From assembly GCA_016710365.1 (NCBI GenBank), contig JADJVW010000009.1, positions 1 through 64,000 of the forward strand: a stretch of DNA of 64,000 nucleotides, written 5' to 3'. Positions 56,319 to 64,000 of the stretch are shown piece by piece. The notes under the pieces are model-generated. The model was not told the origin of the DNA. It searched no databases and worked only from the letters and a program-made list of their open reading frames with translations. Positions within the stretch are counted from its first letter, which is position 1, and each line of letters starts with the position of its first letter. Made by a program: the position numbers and the translations under genes. Origin of the DNA: Candidatus Caldilinea saccharophila. GTDB taxonomy: Bacteria > Chloroflexota > Anaerolineae > Caldilineales > Caldilineaceae.

Positions 56319-57348
56319 TTACACCGGCGCCGGGTTGCGCTCCGTGAAGCCGCGTTGGTGCCAATAAGGATAGGGCAGCGTGACGGCGCTGGCTGCGTCC
56401 AACTGGGCAATCTGTTGTGGCGTGAGCGCCCAGCCCACCGCGCCGAGGTTGTCGCGCAACTGCGTCTCGTTGCGGGCGCCGATGACCACGGTCGCCACCG
56501 AAGGCCGCTGCAAGAGCCAGTTGAGCGCGATCTGCGGCACACTTTTGCCGGTTTCCTGCGCTACGGCATCGAGCGCATCCACGATCTGGTAGACTAGCTC
56601 CTGATCGACGGGCGGGCCACCGTCCACCGCCTGTTTGCTTTGCAGCCGGCTCGTCTCCGGCAGCGCTGCGCCGCGCCGGATCTTGCCCGTCAGCCGGCCC
56701 CAGCCCAGCGGACTCCAGACCACGGCGCCCACCTTCTGGTCAAGCGCCAGCGGCATCAGCTCCCATTCGTAGTCGCGACCAATGAGCGAATAGTAGGCTT
56801 GATGCGCCACGTAGCGCGCCAGCCCGTAGCGCTCGGAGACGGCCAGCGCCTTCATCAGATGCCAGCCGGAGAAATTTGAGCAACCGATGTAGCGGATCTT
56901 GCCGGCGCGCACGAGGTCGTCAAGCGTCTGCAAGACTTCTTCGACCGGCGTCATGGCGTCAAAGCCGTGCAACTGGTAGAGGTCGATATAGTCCGTGCCC
57001 AGCCGGCGCAGGCTGCCTTCCCGCGCGTATCAAATGAAAGCGCGACGAGCCGACGTCGTTGGGGCCTGGCCCCGCGCGAAACGTGCCTTTGGTGGAGATG
57101 ATCACCTGGTCGCGGCGGCCGCGGATCGCCTGGCCGAGAATCTCCTCCGCCGCACCGCCGGAGTAGCCATCGGCCGAATCGAACATCGTCAGGCCGGCTT
57201 CCAGGCAGATGTCGACCAGCCGCGTGGCTTCGGCGACATCGCTGCCGCCCCACGCCTTGAAAAATTCACCTCGGCCGCCGAAGGTGCCTGTGCCCAGGCA
57301 GAGCGCCGGGACTTTGAATCCCGAACCGCCTAATTGTCGATAGTCCAT
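56319..57348 (-). CDS. Aldo/keto reductase, one frameshift
   Basis: About 343 residues. LGGSGFKVPALCLGTGTFGG, TMFDSADGYSGGAAEEILGQ (catalytic Asp, Tyr), VIISTKGTF (Lys), and, after a break near 57025, YQLHGFDAMTPVEE (His), KIRYIGCSNFSGWHLMKAL and the C-terminal SVATVVIGARNETQLRDNLG. NADPH-dependent reduction of an aldehyde or ketone is expected. It is separate from the broken homologue at 10330-12381. Confidence 0.88.
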
Positions 57349-57641
57349 GTCGTTTTGGCTTTCTGTGGAATGGGATGGTGATGGGATGGTCAGGTATGGG
57401 CGGGATTATAACGCAAAGTCTCTGCCTGGCTCAAGCCCGCTGCCCGGCCGGGATGCGGTTCATGTGTTTTCAGAAATAACAACGAAAGTCATTTGCGCAT
57501 TTTGGAAGCAAGCTTGACGCAGCACCGGCGTATGCTACAATCAAATGCGTGTCGGCCCCTTGATGCATTCTCTCTGACCCGATCGCCACGGAAAACTTCG
57601 ACGAGGCAAAACGCCTGAGCGAAATTCCGCAGTAAGCAAGA

Positions 57642-57709
57642 AGAGATTGAGAGATTGGAGATCGAGTGCTCTGGTCTCTACTCTCTCAATCTCCAGTCTC
57701 TCAATCTCT
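57642..57709. repeat. Inverted repeat of gagattgagaga type
   Basis: Arms 57642-57662 (agagattgagagattggaga...) and 57689-57709 are complementary over 21 bases with one mismatch. It precedes the isomerase-like gene. The remaining 57349-57641 shows no gene. Confidence 0.7.
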
Positions 57710-57728
57710 AGATGTTAAGGATAAAGCC

Positions 57729-58945
57729 ATGACCTCTCAAACAAAACTGATTTACGCCGCTTTTGAGGCGGGCGAAGGGATTCTGCGCCTGGCGCCAACC
57801 TGGGTGCCCGATCGTTCTGCATTCAGGGCGGCGCATCAAGCTGACCGCGCGATTATTACGCATTTGGCGCCAATCGCGGCGGCATCGACGAGCGTTGGTT
57901 CTCCTCGACGACGAAAGCGGACAACGGGCCGCTGACGACGCCGGACGAAGGGTTGAGCTATGTCGTCCACAACGATGGCGGCGCAGCGGAGAAGGTGTTG
58001 CTGGCCGATGCCGTGGCTGAACTGGGCGCGTCGCTGATCGGCGATGACCTGTGGAGTCAGTACGGCAAGTGGCCGATGTACTCCAAGTTCTTCGACAATC
58101 GCGACCCGCTGCCGCATCACCTGCACCAGACGCAGGAATTTGCCTCGCTGGTGGGGATGGCGCAGAAGCCCGAAGCCTACTTCTTCCCGCCGCAGCTCAA
58201 CAACCACGGCGGAACCTTCCCGCACACCTTCTTTGGGCTGGAACCGGGCACGACGAAGGAACAGGTGCGCCATTGTCTGGAAATCTGGAACCAAGGCGAC
58301 AATAAAATCACCAACCTGTCAAAGGCGTACCGGCTGGAGACGGGCACGGGCTGGTATGTGCCGGCGGGCGTGCTGCATGCGCCCGGCAGCCTCTGCACCT
58401 ATGAGCCGCAGTGGGCGAGCGATGTCTTCGCCATGTTCCAGTCGCTGGTGGCGGAGGTTCCCATCGAATGGAGCAACCTGGTCAAGAATGTGCCGGCCGA
58501 CAAGCATCACAATCTGGACTTCCTGGTCAGTATGGTCGAGTGGGACGCCAACGTGTTGCCCAATCTCAAGGAGACCTATTTCCGGCCGCCGGTGCTGGTC
58601 AAGGCGCAGGCGGAAATGGAAGCGGCAGGCTACATCGAGAAGTGGATCACCTACGGCAACGACTATTTTGCCGCCAAGGAACTGACTGTGCTGCCGGGGC
58701 GCACCGCGACGATTGAGGATGCGGGCGCGTATGGCTTTATCACCGTGCAGGGACACGGCACGATCGACAAGCACCCGGTCGAGACGCCGGCGCTGATTCG
58801 CTTCGGCCAGCTCACCTACGACGAGTACTTTGTCTCTGTGGCGGCAGCGGCGCGCGGCGTGACGATCCACAACGCCAGCCAGAGCGACCCGCTGGTGCTG
58901 CTCAAGCACTTCGGGCCAAATGCAGACGCGCCGGTGCTGGCATAG
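57729..58945 (+). CDS. Cupin / class I mannose-6-phosphate isomerase-like protein, frameshifted
   Basis: About 405 residues. The start MTSQTKLIYAAFEAGEGILR is in one frame, a short stretch (~57800-57870) is shifted twice, and the body from about 57880 (AFGANRGGIDERWF) runs to 58945. Metal-site residues of the cupin: DPLPHHLHQTQEF (His, His, Gln), a Glu in LEIWNQ or PEAYFF, and the His in VPAGVLHAPG. A second cupin-like part follows (ELTVLPGRTATIEDAGAYGF). It isomerises or binds a sugar phosphate. It has no obvious operon partner. Confidence 0.78.
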
Positions 58946-58997
58946 CGGGCGCGGCCGCCGGGGTAGGTGTTGAAGAAAAATACAGCGGTGGACAGTC

Positions 58998-59037
58998 AGC
59001 ACGAGCCATTCCTAGTTCCAGGATGGCTCGTGCTTTT
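58998..59037 (+). terminator. Rho-independent-like terminator
   Basis: Arms agcacgagccattcct (58998-59013) and aggatggctcgtgct (59020-59034) pair with one bulged T and end in TTTT. It lies 53 bases after the isomerase-like gene and just before the cassette cluster. Confidence 0.75.
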
Positions 59038-59110
59038 GGTAGAGGATTTGCGCGTCCACCACCTCTATCGTCGGGCGGCGGACGCGGTTTTTCTGTGTGG
59101 AGATGTTTGA

Positions 59111-59171
59111 TATCGAGCGAATGGCGGTATATGATCCTGAGGCTGGATCATATACCGCCATTCGCTCGATA
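59111..59171. repeat. Perfect 27-base palindrome with 7-base loop
   Basis: The arm 59111-59137 (begins tatcgagcgaatggcggt) and 59145-59171 are exact complements around tgaggct. It has no U run. It abuts the GTTAGGC half-site that starts the cassette cluster. Confidence 0.85.
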
Positions 59172-59178
59172 ATGAGTA

Positions 59179-59185
59179 GTTAGGC
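59179..59185 (+). other. GTTAGGC recombination half-site at the cluster edge
   Basis: GTTAGGC matches GTTRRRY, the 3' box cut by integron integrases, nine bases before the start of the first cassette gene. No RYYYAAC partner is found within 150 bases upstream, so this could be an attI-like point, a secondary site, or an attC whose left part was lost. Confidence 0.5.
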
Positions 59186-59193
59186 AGTCAGAG

Positions 59194-59874
59194 ATGCGCG
59201 ATTCGTACCTAAATTTCTTTTCGAAAGGCTATATCTCTAAGGAGCAATTTTTTGAGTTTGGCCTTTCCGAAACGATCTATGTTGATTTCAATGCAGCATC
59301 CCAGGCTTGGGAGCATTTAAAGGTGCGAGTTCAGAGCAATGAGCCGGTGCACATTCGCGGCTTTGGTCGTGATGCCAGTGGAACGCCCCTGTTTCAGACC
59401 CTGTACAGGTATGCATTTGGAAACTCAAATATTTTGAAGGACGCTACAAATAACGCGGAACCGACCAAGCTAATGAGAGAGTGGACTGGCCTGTCAAAGA
59501 ATGGAGGGAGTAGGTATCAGGCGATTCGAAACTATCAGATATCACATGTGTTCGGTCGAACGAAGAACCCTTATTGCTTTACTGCGCCTTGGAATATCGT
59601 ATATATACCTAAGATCATCGATCCATTCACTGGTCATGAGGCTAAGGGTGATTTTGTAGATGAATTCACCAGAATGTTTCGAAGGCAGTGTTGTAACAAG
59701 TTTAGTGCGTTGATTGACGACTTCAACCAAATTATGACTTCGCCTGATTTTAAAGAGAGCATCGAAAATGCTTTGCAGTTAATGCAGCTTGGCGAAAACA
59801 TCGATGAAAGGAGTATGGCAAAGCTACGGAGGTCAATTGAGAGCGAGTTCAGTCCAATTGAGACATTTGCCTAA
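59194..59874 (+). CDS. Hypothetical cassette protein (226 residues)
   Basis: Family not recognised. A soluble alpha/beta protein; the central block NYQISHVFGRTKNPYCFTAP, then WNIVYIPKIIDPFTGHEAKG, has a His...Asn...His pattern that recalls HNH-type nucleases but this is weak. The C-terminus is helical. It has lower GC than neighbours. The ATG comes nine bases after a GTTAGGC box and its stop codon is part of the GCCTAAC box of the next attC, the compact layout of integron cassettes. Confidence 0.75.
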   Translation: MRDSYLNFFSKGYISKEQFFEFGLSETIYVDFNAASQAWEHLKVRVQSNEPVHIRGFGRDASGTPLFQTLYRYAFGNSNILKDATNNAEPTKLMREWTGLSKNGGSRYQAIRNYQISHVFGRTKNPYCFTAPWNIVYIPKIIDPFTGHEAKGDFVDEFTRMFRRQCCNKFSALIDDFNQIMTSPDFKESIENALQLMQLGENIDERSMAKLRRSIESEFSPIETFA

Positions 59875-59970
59875 CAAATTCTTGCAGTCGGACCAAGTCA
59901 TGCCGTCACGCCTCTTGCTTACGCAACAGGCGCGCCAACATGCCTTGGCCGCTGAAGAAAAGCGTTGGGC
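59869..59970 (+). other. attC site 1
   Basis: A 102-base element. R'' GCCTAAC (59869-59875) and R' GTTGGGC (59964-59970). Inside the boxes, ttcttGcagtcgg on the left pairs with the complement of ccgctgaagaa on the right, leaving an unpaired G, the extrahelical base that sets attC polarity. It stands between two unrelated plus-strand genes. Confidence 0.8.
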
Positions 59971-60000
59971 TACAGTGATGGAAGTGAAGGAGTTGTTGAC

Positions 60001-60546
60001 ATGAGCGAGATCGGTTCAGCGCTCCGAATTGGACGTCGCGTTGTCGTTACTGGAATGGCTGGCGCGGGCAAGAGCACATTTGCACAACAGCTATCGGCGA
60101 AGACCGGCCTTCCAGTGATTCATCTGGATGTGCACTTCTGGAAACCGGGCTGGGTGGAGCCGTCGGATACGGAGTGGCGTGATGTCCAGTCCATGTTGCT
60201 CGCTGGCGAGCAGTGGATTGCCGATGGTAACTATCACGAGACGCTGGATCTGCGACTCGAGCGTGCGGATACGGTCGTGTACCTCGACACGCCGTGGTGG
60301 CTCTGCGCAGCGCGAGCGTTTGTGCGTGGGTTACGTCGTCCGGAGGGTTCCCAGTTGCCTGACGGCTGCAAAGATACGGGATGGCGACGGTTGCGTGACG
60401 AATGGTGGTTGGTGTGGCGCGTCTGGTTGGGGCGGAAGTCCGAGCGAGAGCGAGAGCTGGCGCTCGTGGCACGGCATGGAAGCCATACCGCGTTGCACAT
60501 TTTACGTTCCAAACGTGCCGTCCGACAATTTCTTGACGACGTATAG
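60001..60546 (+). CDS. P-loop kinase (adenylate kinase/FlaR-like), cassette-borne
   Basis: A 181-residue NTPase. Walker A VVVTGMAGAGKSTFAQQL near residue 14, then LPVIHLDVHFWKPGW, WIADGNYHETLDLRLERAD, and YLDTPWWLCAARAFVRGLRR. It matches the 'topology modulation protein' group (FlaR-like) of nucleotide kinases common on integron cassettes. GAAGGAG precedes the ATG. Substrate not known. Confidence 0.85.
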   Translation: MSEIGSALRIGRRVVVTGMAGAGKSTFAQQLSAKTGLPVIHLDVHFWKPGWVEPSDTEWRDVQSMLLAGEQWIADGNYHETLDLRLERADTVVYLDTPWWLCAARAFVRGLRRPEGSQLPDGCKDTGWRRLRDEWWLVWRVWLGRKSERERELALVARHGSHTALHILRSKRAVRQFLDDV

Positions 60547-60606
60547 CTGTTCCTACCGAGACTCATTCCATCGCACTCGCGATCTGTATGCACTTCTAAT
60601 GAATGC

Positions 60607-60737
60607 GCCCAACACCGCTTGCACCAGACTTGGGGGGATTCTGGCGGCCAGAAAGTAAGTGTGGGTCTCGGAAGTTGGTTCTGACGTGGAGGGGAGTCTC
60701 GGTCAAGGCCCCCAAGCTGGTGAAGCCAACGTTGGGC
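60607..60737 (+). other. attC site 2
   Basis: A 131-base element. R'' GCCCAAC (60607-60613) and R' GTTGGGC (60731-60737). Left gcttGcaccagActtggggg pairs with right cccccaagctggtgaagc, with unpaired G (60621) and A, i.e. two extrahelical bases. It is the best-formed attC here. Confidence 0.88.
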
Positions 60738-60790
60738 AGCCTGTGGACGGTGGTTACCTTTTACCTTGAGTTGGTTGGATTCTGCTAAAA

Positions 60791-61931
60791 ATGAGCAAGC
60801 GCAATCGACGAAACAAGATAGGAAGGAACGACCCATGCTGGTGTGGTTCTGGCGAAGCACAAGAACTGCCCCATAGGCCGTGAACGACAAACACCACCAA
60901 CTCAAGACGAGGTTAACACCGCTTTCAAGAAGACATGGAGCAAAAAGTATTGCCTGCACCCATTGGCGAGTAAAACAGCTTGCACATCGTCCATCATCAA
61001 AGCTCATACGATTCAACGAAACGGTGGCTTGTCGCTCATCGCCAGGGACGGGCACATATACTGCTTTAGACCAGAGTCACATCGTCTTAAAGGAGAAAAT
61101 AAGTTACTTGAACCTTCATTAATCGGGCTCCGTTCTGCCTCAACATTCACTGGTTTCTGTAGTCGGCATGACAATGCTACATTTGCTCCAATTGAACGCG
61201 AACCTTTCATCAGTACCTCTGAACAGACCTCGTTGCTCGGCTACCGCGCAATCTGTCGCGAGCTATTCTTGAAAAAGGCTCAATCCGATTTCATGCCGTT
61301 TCTGCTGTCACTCGACAGGGGTAAGGAAATGATCGAACAGGCCGAATTCCAGCATCTCGTTCAGACCTACGGGGTCGGCGTTAGCATGGGCCTCAATGAT
61401 CTCCAACACCACAAGACAATCTATGACAAGATGTTGCTTTCCGGCGATTACAGCGAAGCTCGCTACTACGTAGTAGGGCTGCAAAATGTGCCAGAAATCA
61501 TGTGCTCGGGTTCTATGCCATTAGAATATGACTTTGATGGCAGACTTCTACAAGCACTTGACAAACCTGCTGCTGCCGCACAGATCACGTTTTCTCTCAT
61601 TGCCACGGACACGGGCGGGGCGGCCGTGTTCCATTGGGCTAGCAATAGTAACGTGTGTGTAGAATTCATCCGATCACTAAACACGCTCTCAGATACAAGT
61701 TTGCCGCACGCCATAGTAAGGTTCGCATTTGATTCGTTTGAGAATGTATTTTTCTCGCCGCATTGGTGGGATTCGCTTGATCATAAAGAAAAGATAGCTA
61801 TTCAGGAAAGAGCGGGATATATCGTCGGTCCAGAACAAGATATCAACCCATACAGGTTGAGAGATGACGGGATTCGGGCGGTGTCATGGATAGTAACATC
61901 ACGAAAAAGCAATACGCTCACCGAGGCATAG
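60791..61931 (+). CDS. SEC-C motif protein, cassette-borne, one frameshift
   Basis: About 380 residues. The ATG at 60791 opens MSKRNRRNKIGRNDPCWCGS; one extra base at about 60857 then shifts the frame to KHKNCPIGRERQ. Together these give a full SEC-C zinc motif (CWCGSG.KHKNC). The remainder (LAHRP... in the other frame is a shadow) has HTIQRNGGLSLIARDGHIYC and LDRGKEMIEQAEFQHL; no wider family recognised. It ends ten bases before the third attC-like site. Confidence 0.75.
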
Positions 61932-61941
61932 CCTCGGGACT

Positions 61942-62028
61942 GCCCAACGCCAGGCATCAGGCGCGGGAAACAGCCTCCGCTCGTACCTCGCTCCGGCTCT
62001 TTCCCGCGCCTGATGCCTGGCGTTGGGC
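61942..62028 (+). other. attC-like site 3, nearly perfect palindrome
   Basis: Outer boxes GCCCAAC (61942-61948) and GTTGGGC (62022-62028) match RYYYAAC and GTTRRRY. The 34-base arms pair with a single mismatch and no extrahelical base, unlike sites 1 and 2. It is spaced like a cassette end after the SEC-C gene. Confidence 0.6.
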
Positions 62029-62180
62029 GGCTTGCATGAGGACGAAATGAACGTGGAAAGCTGAGCAAAGCCTGCTCGGCTTTTCTGCTATAATGGCCGT
62101 GAGACTGTCAGGCCATGAACACGAACAGAACCGGATAAGGATGAGCGTACTAAAGTAGAGATGAATGAGAGAGAACGGAA

Positions 62181-62440
62181 ATGAGGTCTTGGATTGCAAA
62201 AGTTGAACCAAACCATGTAGTCCGTTGCCGGCAGAGCTTGCGACAGGTGAGCAGGTGCTGATTGTTCACGTGCCTTCGCTTGACACGCTACTAAGTGCCC
62301 CAGAACGGCGCGCCCGTTTTGTGGCAACCCGCGCCGCAATCGACAATGCAATCCGTTCTGGCTCGTCCACGGAACCGATGACGGATCAGCAAGTGGTCGA
62401 TCTGGTCAAACAAGCTCGTCGCCATCAAAAACGTAACGCC
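62181..62440 (+). pseudogene. AbrB/VapB-like antitoxin, frameshifted
   Basis: ATG 62181 gives MRSWIAKVEPNHVV; after a break near 62225 the next frame continues LPAELATGEQVLIVHVPSLD, ARFVATRAAIDNAIRSGSST and EPMTDQQVVDLVKQARRHQ. The parts form an antitoxin-type protein that precedes a PIN fragment. The frame now reads through into the PIN part without a stop. A TATAAT at 62089-62094 could serve as -10. Confidence 0.6.
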
Positions 62441-62641
62441 GTGCGTATTGTTCTGAGAACAAATCAGTTGGTTGCGGCCTTAGTGCGTCCGCCCGAATTG
62501 GCTACACTTTTGATGGCTTGGGAATCAGGTCGTTTCACAGTGGTTGCTTCGCCGCAGATGATTCAAGAGTACCAACGCCACAGCTTCTCTGTTGTAGGGC
62601 TCAGAGAGATATTCACATTGAATAATTGCGCGCCAAGATGA
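62441..62641 (+). pseudogene. PIN-domain toxin fragment
   Basis: From GTG 62441: VRIVLRTNQLVAALVRPPEL and TVVASPQMIQEYQR match the first third of VapC/PIN_3 toxins, but Arg replaces the first metal-binding Asp (LDTN becomes LRTN). The frame then leaves the family and stops early at 62641. Inactive remnant. Confidence 0.65.
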
Positions 62642-62697
62642 GAAGGAAGAAGGCATAAGCATTTTTATAAACATCCACGTAATATGGAGGTGGACCA

Positions 62698-62918
62698 ATG
62701 GTAATGCGAGTTGCAGATATGAGTGTGGATGAATTGAAGACGCTCATTCAGGAAACCGTCGCCCAAACTTTAACAGAATTATTGCGTGATCCTGATGAGG
62801 GGTAGAGTTGCGCGAAGATTTTGAAAGCGCTTTGCAATTTTCACTAGAAACCGTCAGGTCTGGTGGGCAGACAGTTGCGGCAGAGCATGTTGCCGCCAAG
62901 TTAGGGTTGAATTGGTAA
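62698..62918 (+). CDS. RelB/ParD-like antitoxin, one frameshift
   Basis: ATG 62698 with GGAGGTGG upstream gives MVMRVADMSVDELKTLIQET and ends at TAG 62803. Adding one base there continues LELREDFESALQFSLE and AAEHVAAKLGLNW to a TAA at 62916. The 73-residue product is of normal size for an antitoxin and precedes a RelE-type toxin by one base. The break may be an error or a decay mutation. Confidence 0.68.
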
Positions 62919-62919
62919 G

Positions 62920-63186
62920 ATGTATCACGTTGCATTTACCCCAACTGCGGCGGAGGATTTAGCTCGTTTGAATACGCCAATCGCCCAACGAATTCTCACC
63001 AAAATTCGGTGGTTAGCAGATAATTTTCAAGTATTGACGCCTGAACCCTTGACCGGACAATGGGAAGGAGTATACAAACTGCGAGTAGGCGATTATCGCG
63101 CGTTGTATACATTTAGCAACACCGAGACCAGTATCACGGTACATTTTGTCCGGCATCGTGGTGAAGTTTACAAGACAAAACGATAG
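62920..63186 (+). CDS. RelE/ParE-family toxin
   Basis: An 88-residue toxin: MYHVAFTPTAAEDLARLNTP, then ILTKIRWLADNF, PLTGQWEGVYKLRVGDYRAL, and VHFVRHRGEVYKTKR. The core strand with RVGDYRALY and the C-terminal HRGEVY are conserved in RelE-type mRNA interferases. Frame intact. Toxin-antitoxin modules are frequent in cassette arrays, which they help retain. Confidence 0.85.
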   Translation: MYHVAFTPTAAEDLARLNTPIAQRILTKIRWLADNFQVLTPEPLTGQWEGVYKLRVGDYRALYTFSNTETSITVHFVRHRGEVYKTKR

Positions 63187-63482
63187 TAGAAAACGCTGGC
63201 CCAACACTGGTTGCAGTCGATGTTCACCCGCTTCACGTTTCACAATGTAGACTTACCGCCAAGCATTTTGGGCAGACAATCGCGTCTTGTAGTCAGGGGC
63301 GTTAGTCACCGCACAAGCAGGCCAACGCGACTTGCAGCGGACATCCATGACCTGCGGCTCTTTCAACACTTTGAACCAGGTGTTTGATTTAGCCTTGCGA
63401 TGAGGCTACCCTTGATAAGTTGAGTGGTGAATCATGGAGAGAGGAGTTTGCTTCAATGGGGCGAGCATGTGCTGCTAGAAGA
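63187..63482. other. No gene; possible attC half-site
   Basis: GCCCAAC at 63199-63205, followed by actggttgcagtcg, resembles the left part of an attC, but no matching L' and R' boxes are found (TTTTGGGC at 63266 is imperfect). No open frame is supported in the rest. Confidence 0.3.
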
Positions 63483-63512
63483 GGGACAGGTTGTGAGCAC
63501 CTGCCCCTTTTT
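63483..63512. terminator. Possible terminator hairpin
   Basis: GGGACAGGT and ACCTGCCCC pair with one mismatch over a 7-base loop and run into TTTTT. It lies just past the stop of the 64-residue minus-strand gene. Confidence 0.4.
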
Positions 63513-63524
63513 GGGTGTGCACCG

Positions 63525-63719
63525 TCAAGACTGGGTCGTGGTTGTTACTTCGTGCAGCTTGCTCAGGACATCCTTGATGACGCCTTTCTCCTCGCGCAGC
63601 CCCTCTTTGAAGAATGACGAATCCGTGTCGGAAATCTCCGCGCGCAAATCCCCCAGATATTCTTCCAAAACACGCACCAGTTCGGTGGCTTCCTCGGCGC
63701 TTAGCTCGATTTGCACCAT
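63525..63719 (-). CDS. Small conserved hypothetical protein
   Basis: 64 residues, MVQIELSAEEATELVRVLEE, then YLGDLRAEISDTDSSFFKEG, all helical and acidic. The ATG follows AAGGGGG. Short proteins of this pattern recur in Chloroflexota and other bacteria, but no function is known to me. It is not part of the cassette cluster: strand and composition differ. Confidence 0.75.
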   Translation of the reverse strand: MVQIELSAEEATELVRVLEEYLGDLRAEISDTDSSFFKEGLREEKGVIKDVLSKLHEVTTTTQS

Positions 63720-63857
63720 CTGACACCCCCTTTATTATGACTACTGTGTGAATCCAATCTATTCAACTGCCGATATGATCCTTCTCGCTCTATTGTACAC
63801 CCAATTGACCGCAGAACGATCACGGAATTGGGAAAAAAGCCCGCCAATTGCCCTGGT

Positions 63858-64000
63858 TCAAGCAGCCGGCGCAGCGCTTGGCCGGCGCGCCAGCGCTGCC
63901 ATCATCGCGTCCTGGTCGCTCCAGGGATACTCGAGCTCACCAAAACACATGCTGCGCTCGTGGCCTTTGCCAAAGGCCACGACGACATCGCCCGCACGCG
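63858..64000 (-). CDS. MurE-like Mur ligase, C-terminal end (partial)
   Basis: The minus strand from the window edge reads RAGDVVVAFGKGHERSMCFG and EYPWSDQDAMMAALARR, then a stop at 63858-63860. GDVVV..GKGHE is the C-terminal signature of UDP-N-acetylmuramyl-peptide ligases (MurE-type). The rest lies beyond the window. Confidence 0.78.
   Translation of the reverse strand, partial: RAGDVVVAFGKGHERSMCFGELEYPWSDQDAMMAALARRPSAAPAA

Noticed and set aside
60603..60788. Small open frame inside attC site 2
   Set aside because: It runs across the recombination site and lacks a ribosome site or family signal.
59869..62028. Interpreting the paired boxes as CRISPR repeats or ordinary terminators
   Set aside because: The sites are not identical direct repeats with spacers, lack U runs, and are 87-131 bases with extrahelical bases in two of three; attC fits better.

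Overview
The window reads as bacterial, GC-rich chromosomal DNA. It is most likely from a Chloroflexota member of the Anaerolineae/Caldilineae type. This is inferred from gene content: a MalT-like LuxR regulator, a holin/phosphodiesterase fusion, a DUF1501/DUF1800 pair with a Tat signal, threonine/glutamate/alanine-rich lipoproteins, and large secreted beta-propellers ending in a YLPLxxR-like tail. No rRNA or marker gene is present to fix the taxonomy. About eighteen otherwise intact genes carry one or two single-base frameshifts whose flanking frames join cleanly, so many are probably residual assembly errors; they are annotated as one gene with a stated break.

Layout. 1-4406: a sugar/nucleoside ABC importer (ATPase end, two permeases) coupled to an ADP-ribosylglycohydrolase, followed by a gene cut off after its start. 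4635-7580: a secreted NHL-repeat propeller of lower GC. 7600-12400: a mobile zone with a decayed attC-like hairpin, a broken DDE transposase, an intact VapBC pair, and an aldo/keto reductase split by an IS3 element. 12488-14989: two citrate synthases, one with an N-terminal HTH, transcribed divergently from interlocking promoters. 15079-20277: a membrane operon. 20464-26265: an ABC-2 exporter, a ferritin-like protein with a PfkB kinase, and a flavodoxin/4Fe-4S operon. 26355-30703: a MalT-like regulator and a lipoprotein. 30938-34166: a sugar dehydrogenase fused to a pentaheme cytochrome. 34289-42794: Trm112-like and YfhO-like proteins, then a five-gene minus-strand operon (HIT, molybdopterin oxidoreductase, phosphoesterase, Gfo/Idh/MocA, lipoprotein).

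42978-49864 is a lower-GC island with a vWA protein, a PP2C phosphatase and a Ser/Thr kinase carrying a zinc ribbon and an FHA-like tail. This is the TerY-phosphorylation triad arrangement. It is preceded by a beta-helix protein split by an IS630 element; removing the element and one TA restores the frame exactly. Two tRNA genes (Gly-TCC, Met-CAT) follow. 50405-56119 is a DUF1501 / propeller / DUF1800 operon. 56319-58945 holds an aldo/keto reductase and a mannose-6-phosphate isomerase-like protein.

59179-63186 looks like an integron gene-cassette cluster with no integrase in view (CALIN-like). Plus-strand genes of unrelated kinds are separated by two convincing attC sites (59869-59970, 60607-60737), each with RYYYAAC/GTTRRRY boxes and an extrahelical G, plus a third, fully palindromic site (61942-62028). 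The cargo is an unknown 226-residue protein, a P-loop kinase, a SEC-C protein and toxin-antitoxin modules. The window closes with a small conserved protein and the C-terminus of a MurE-like ligase.
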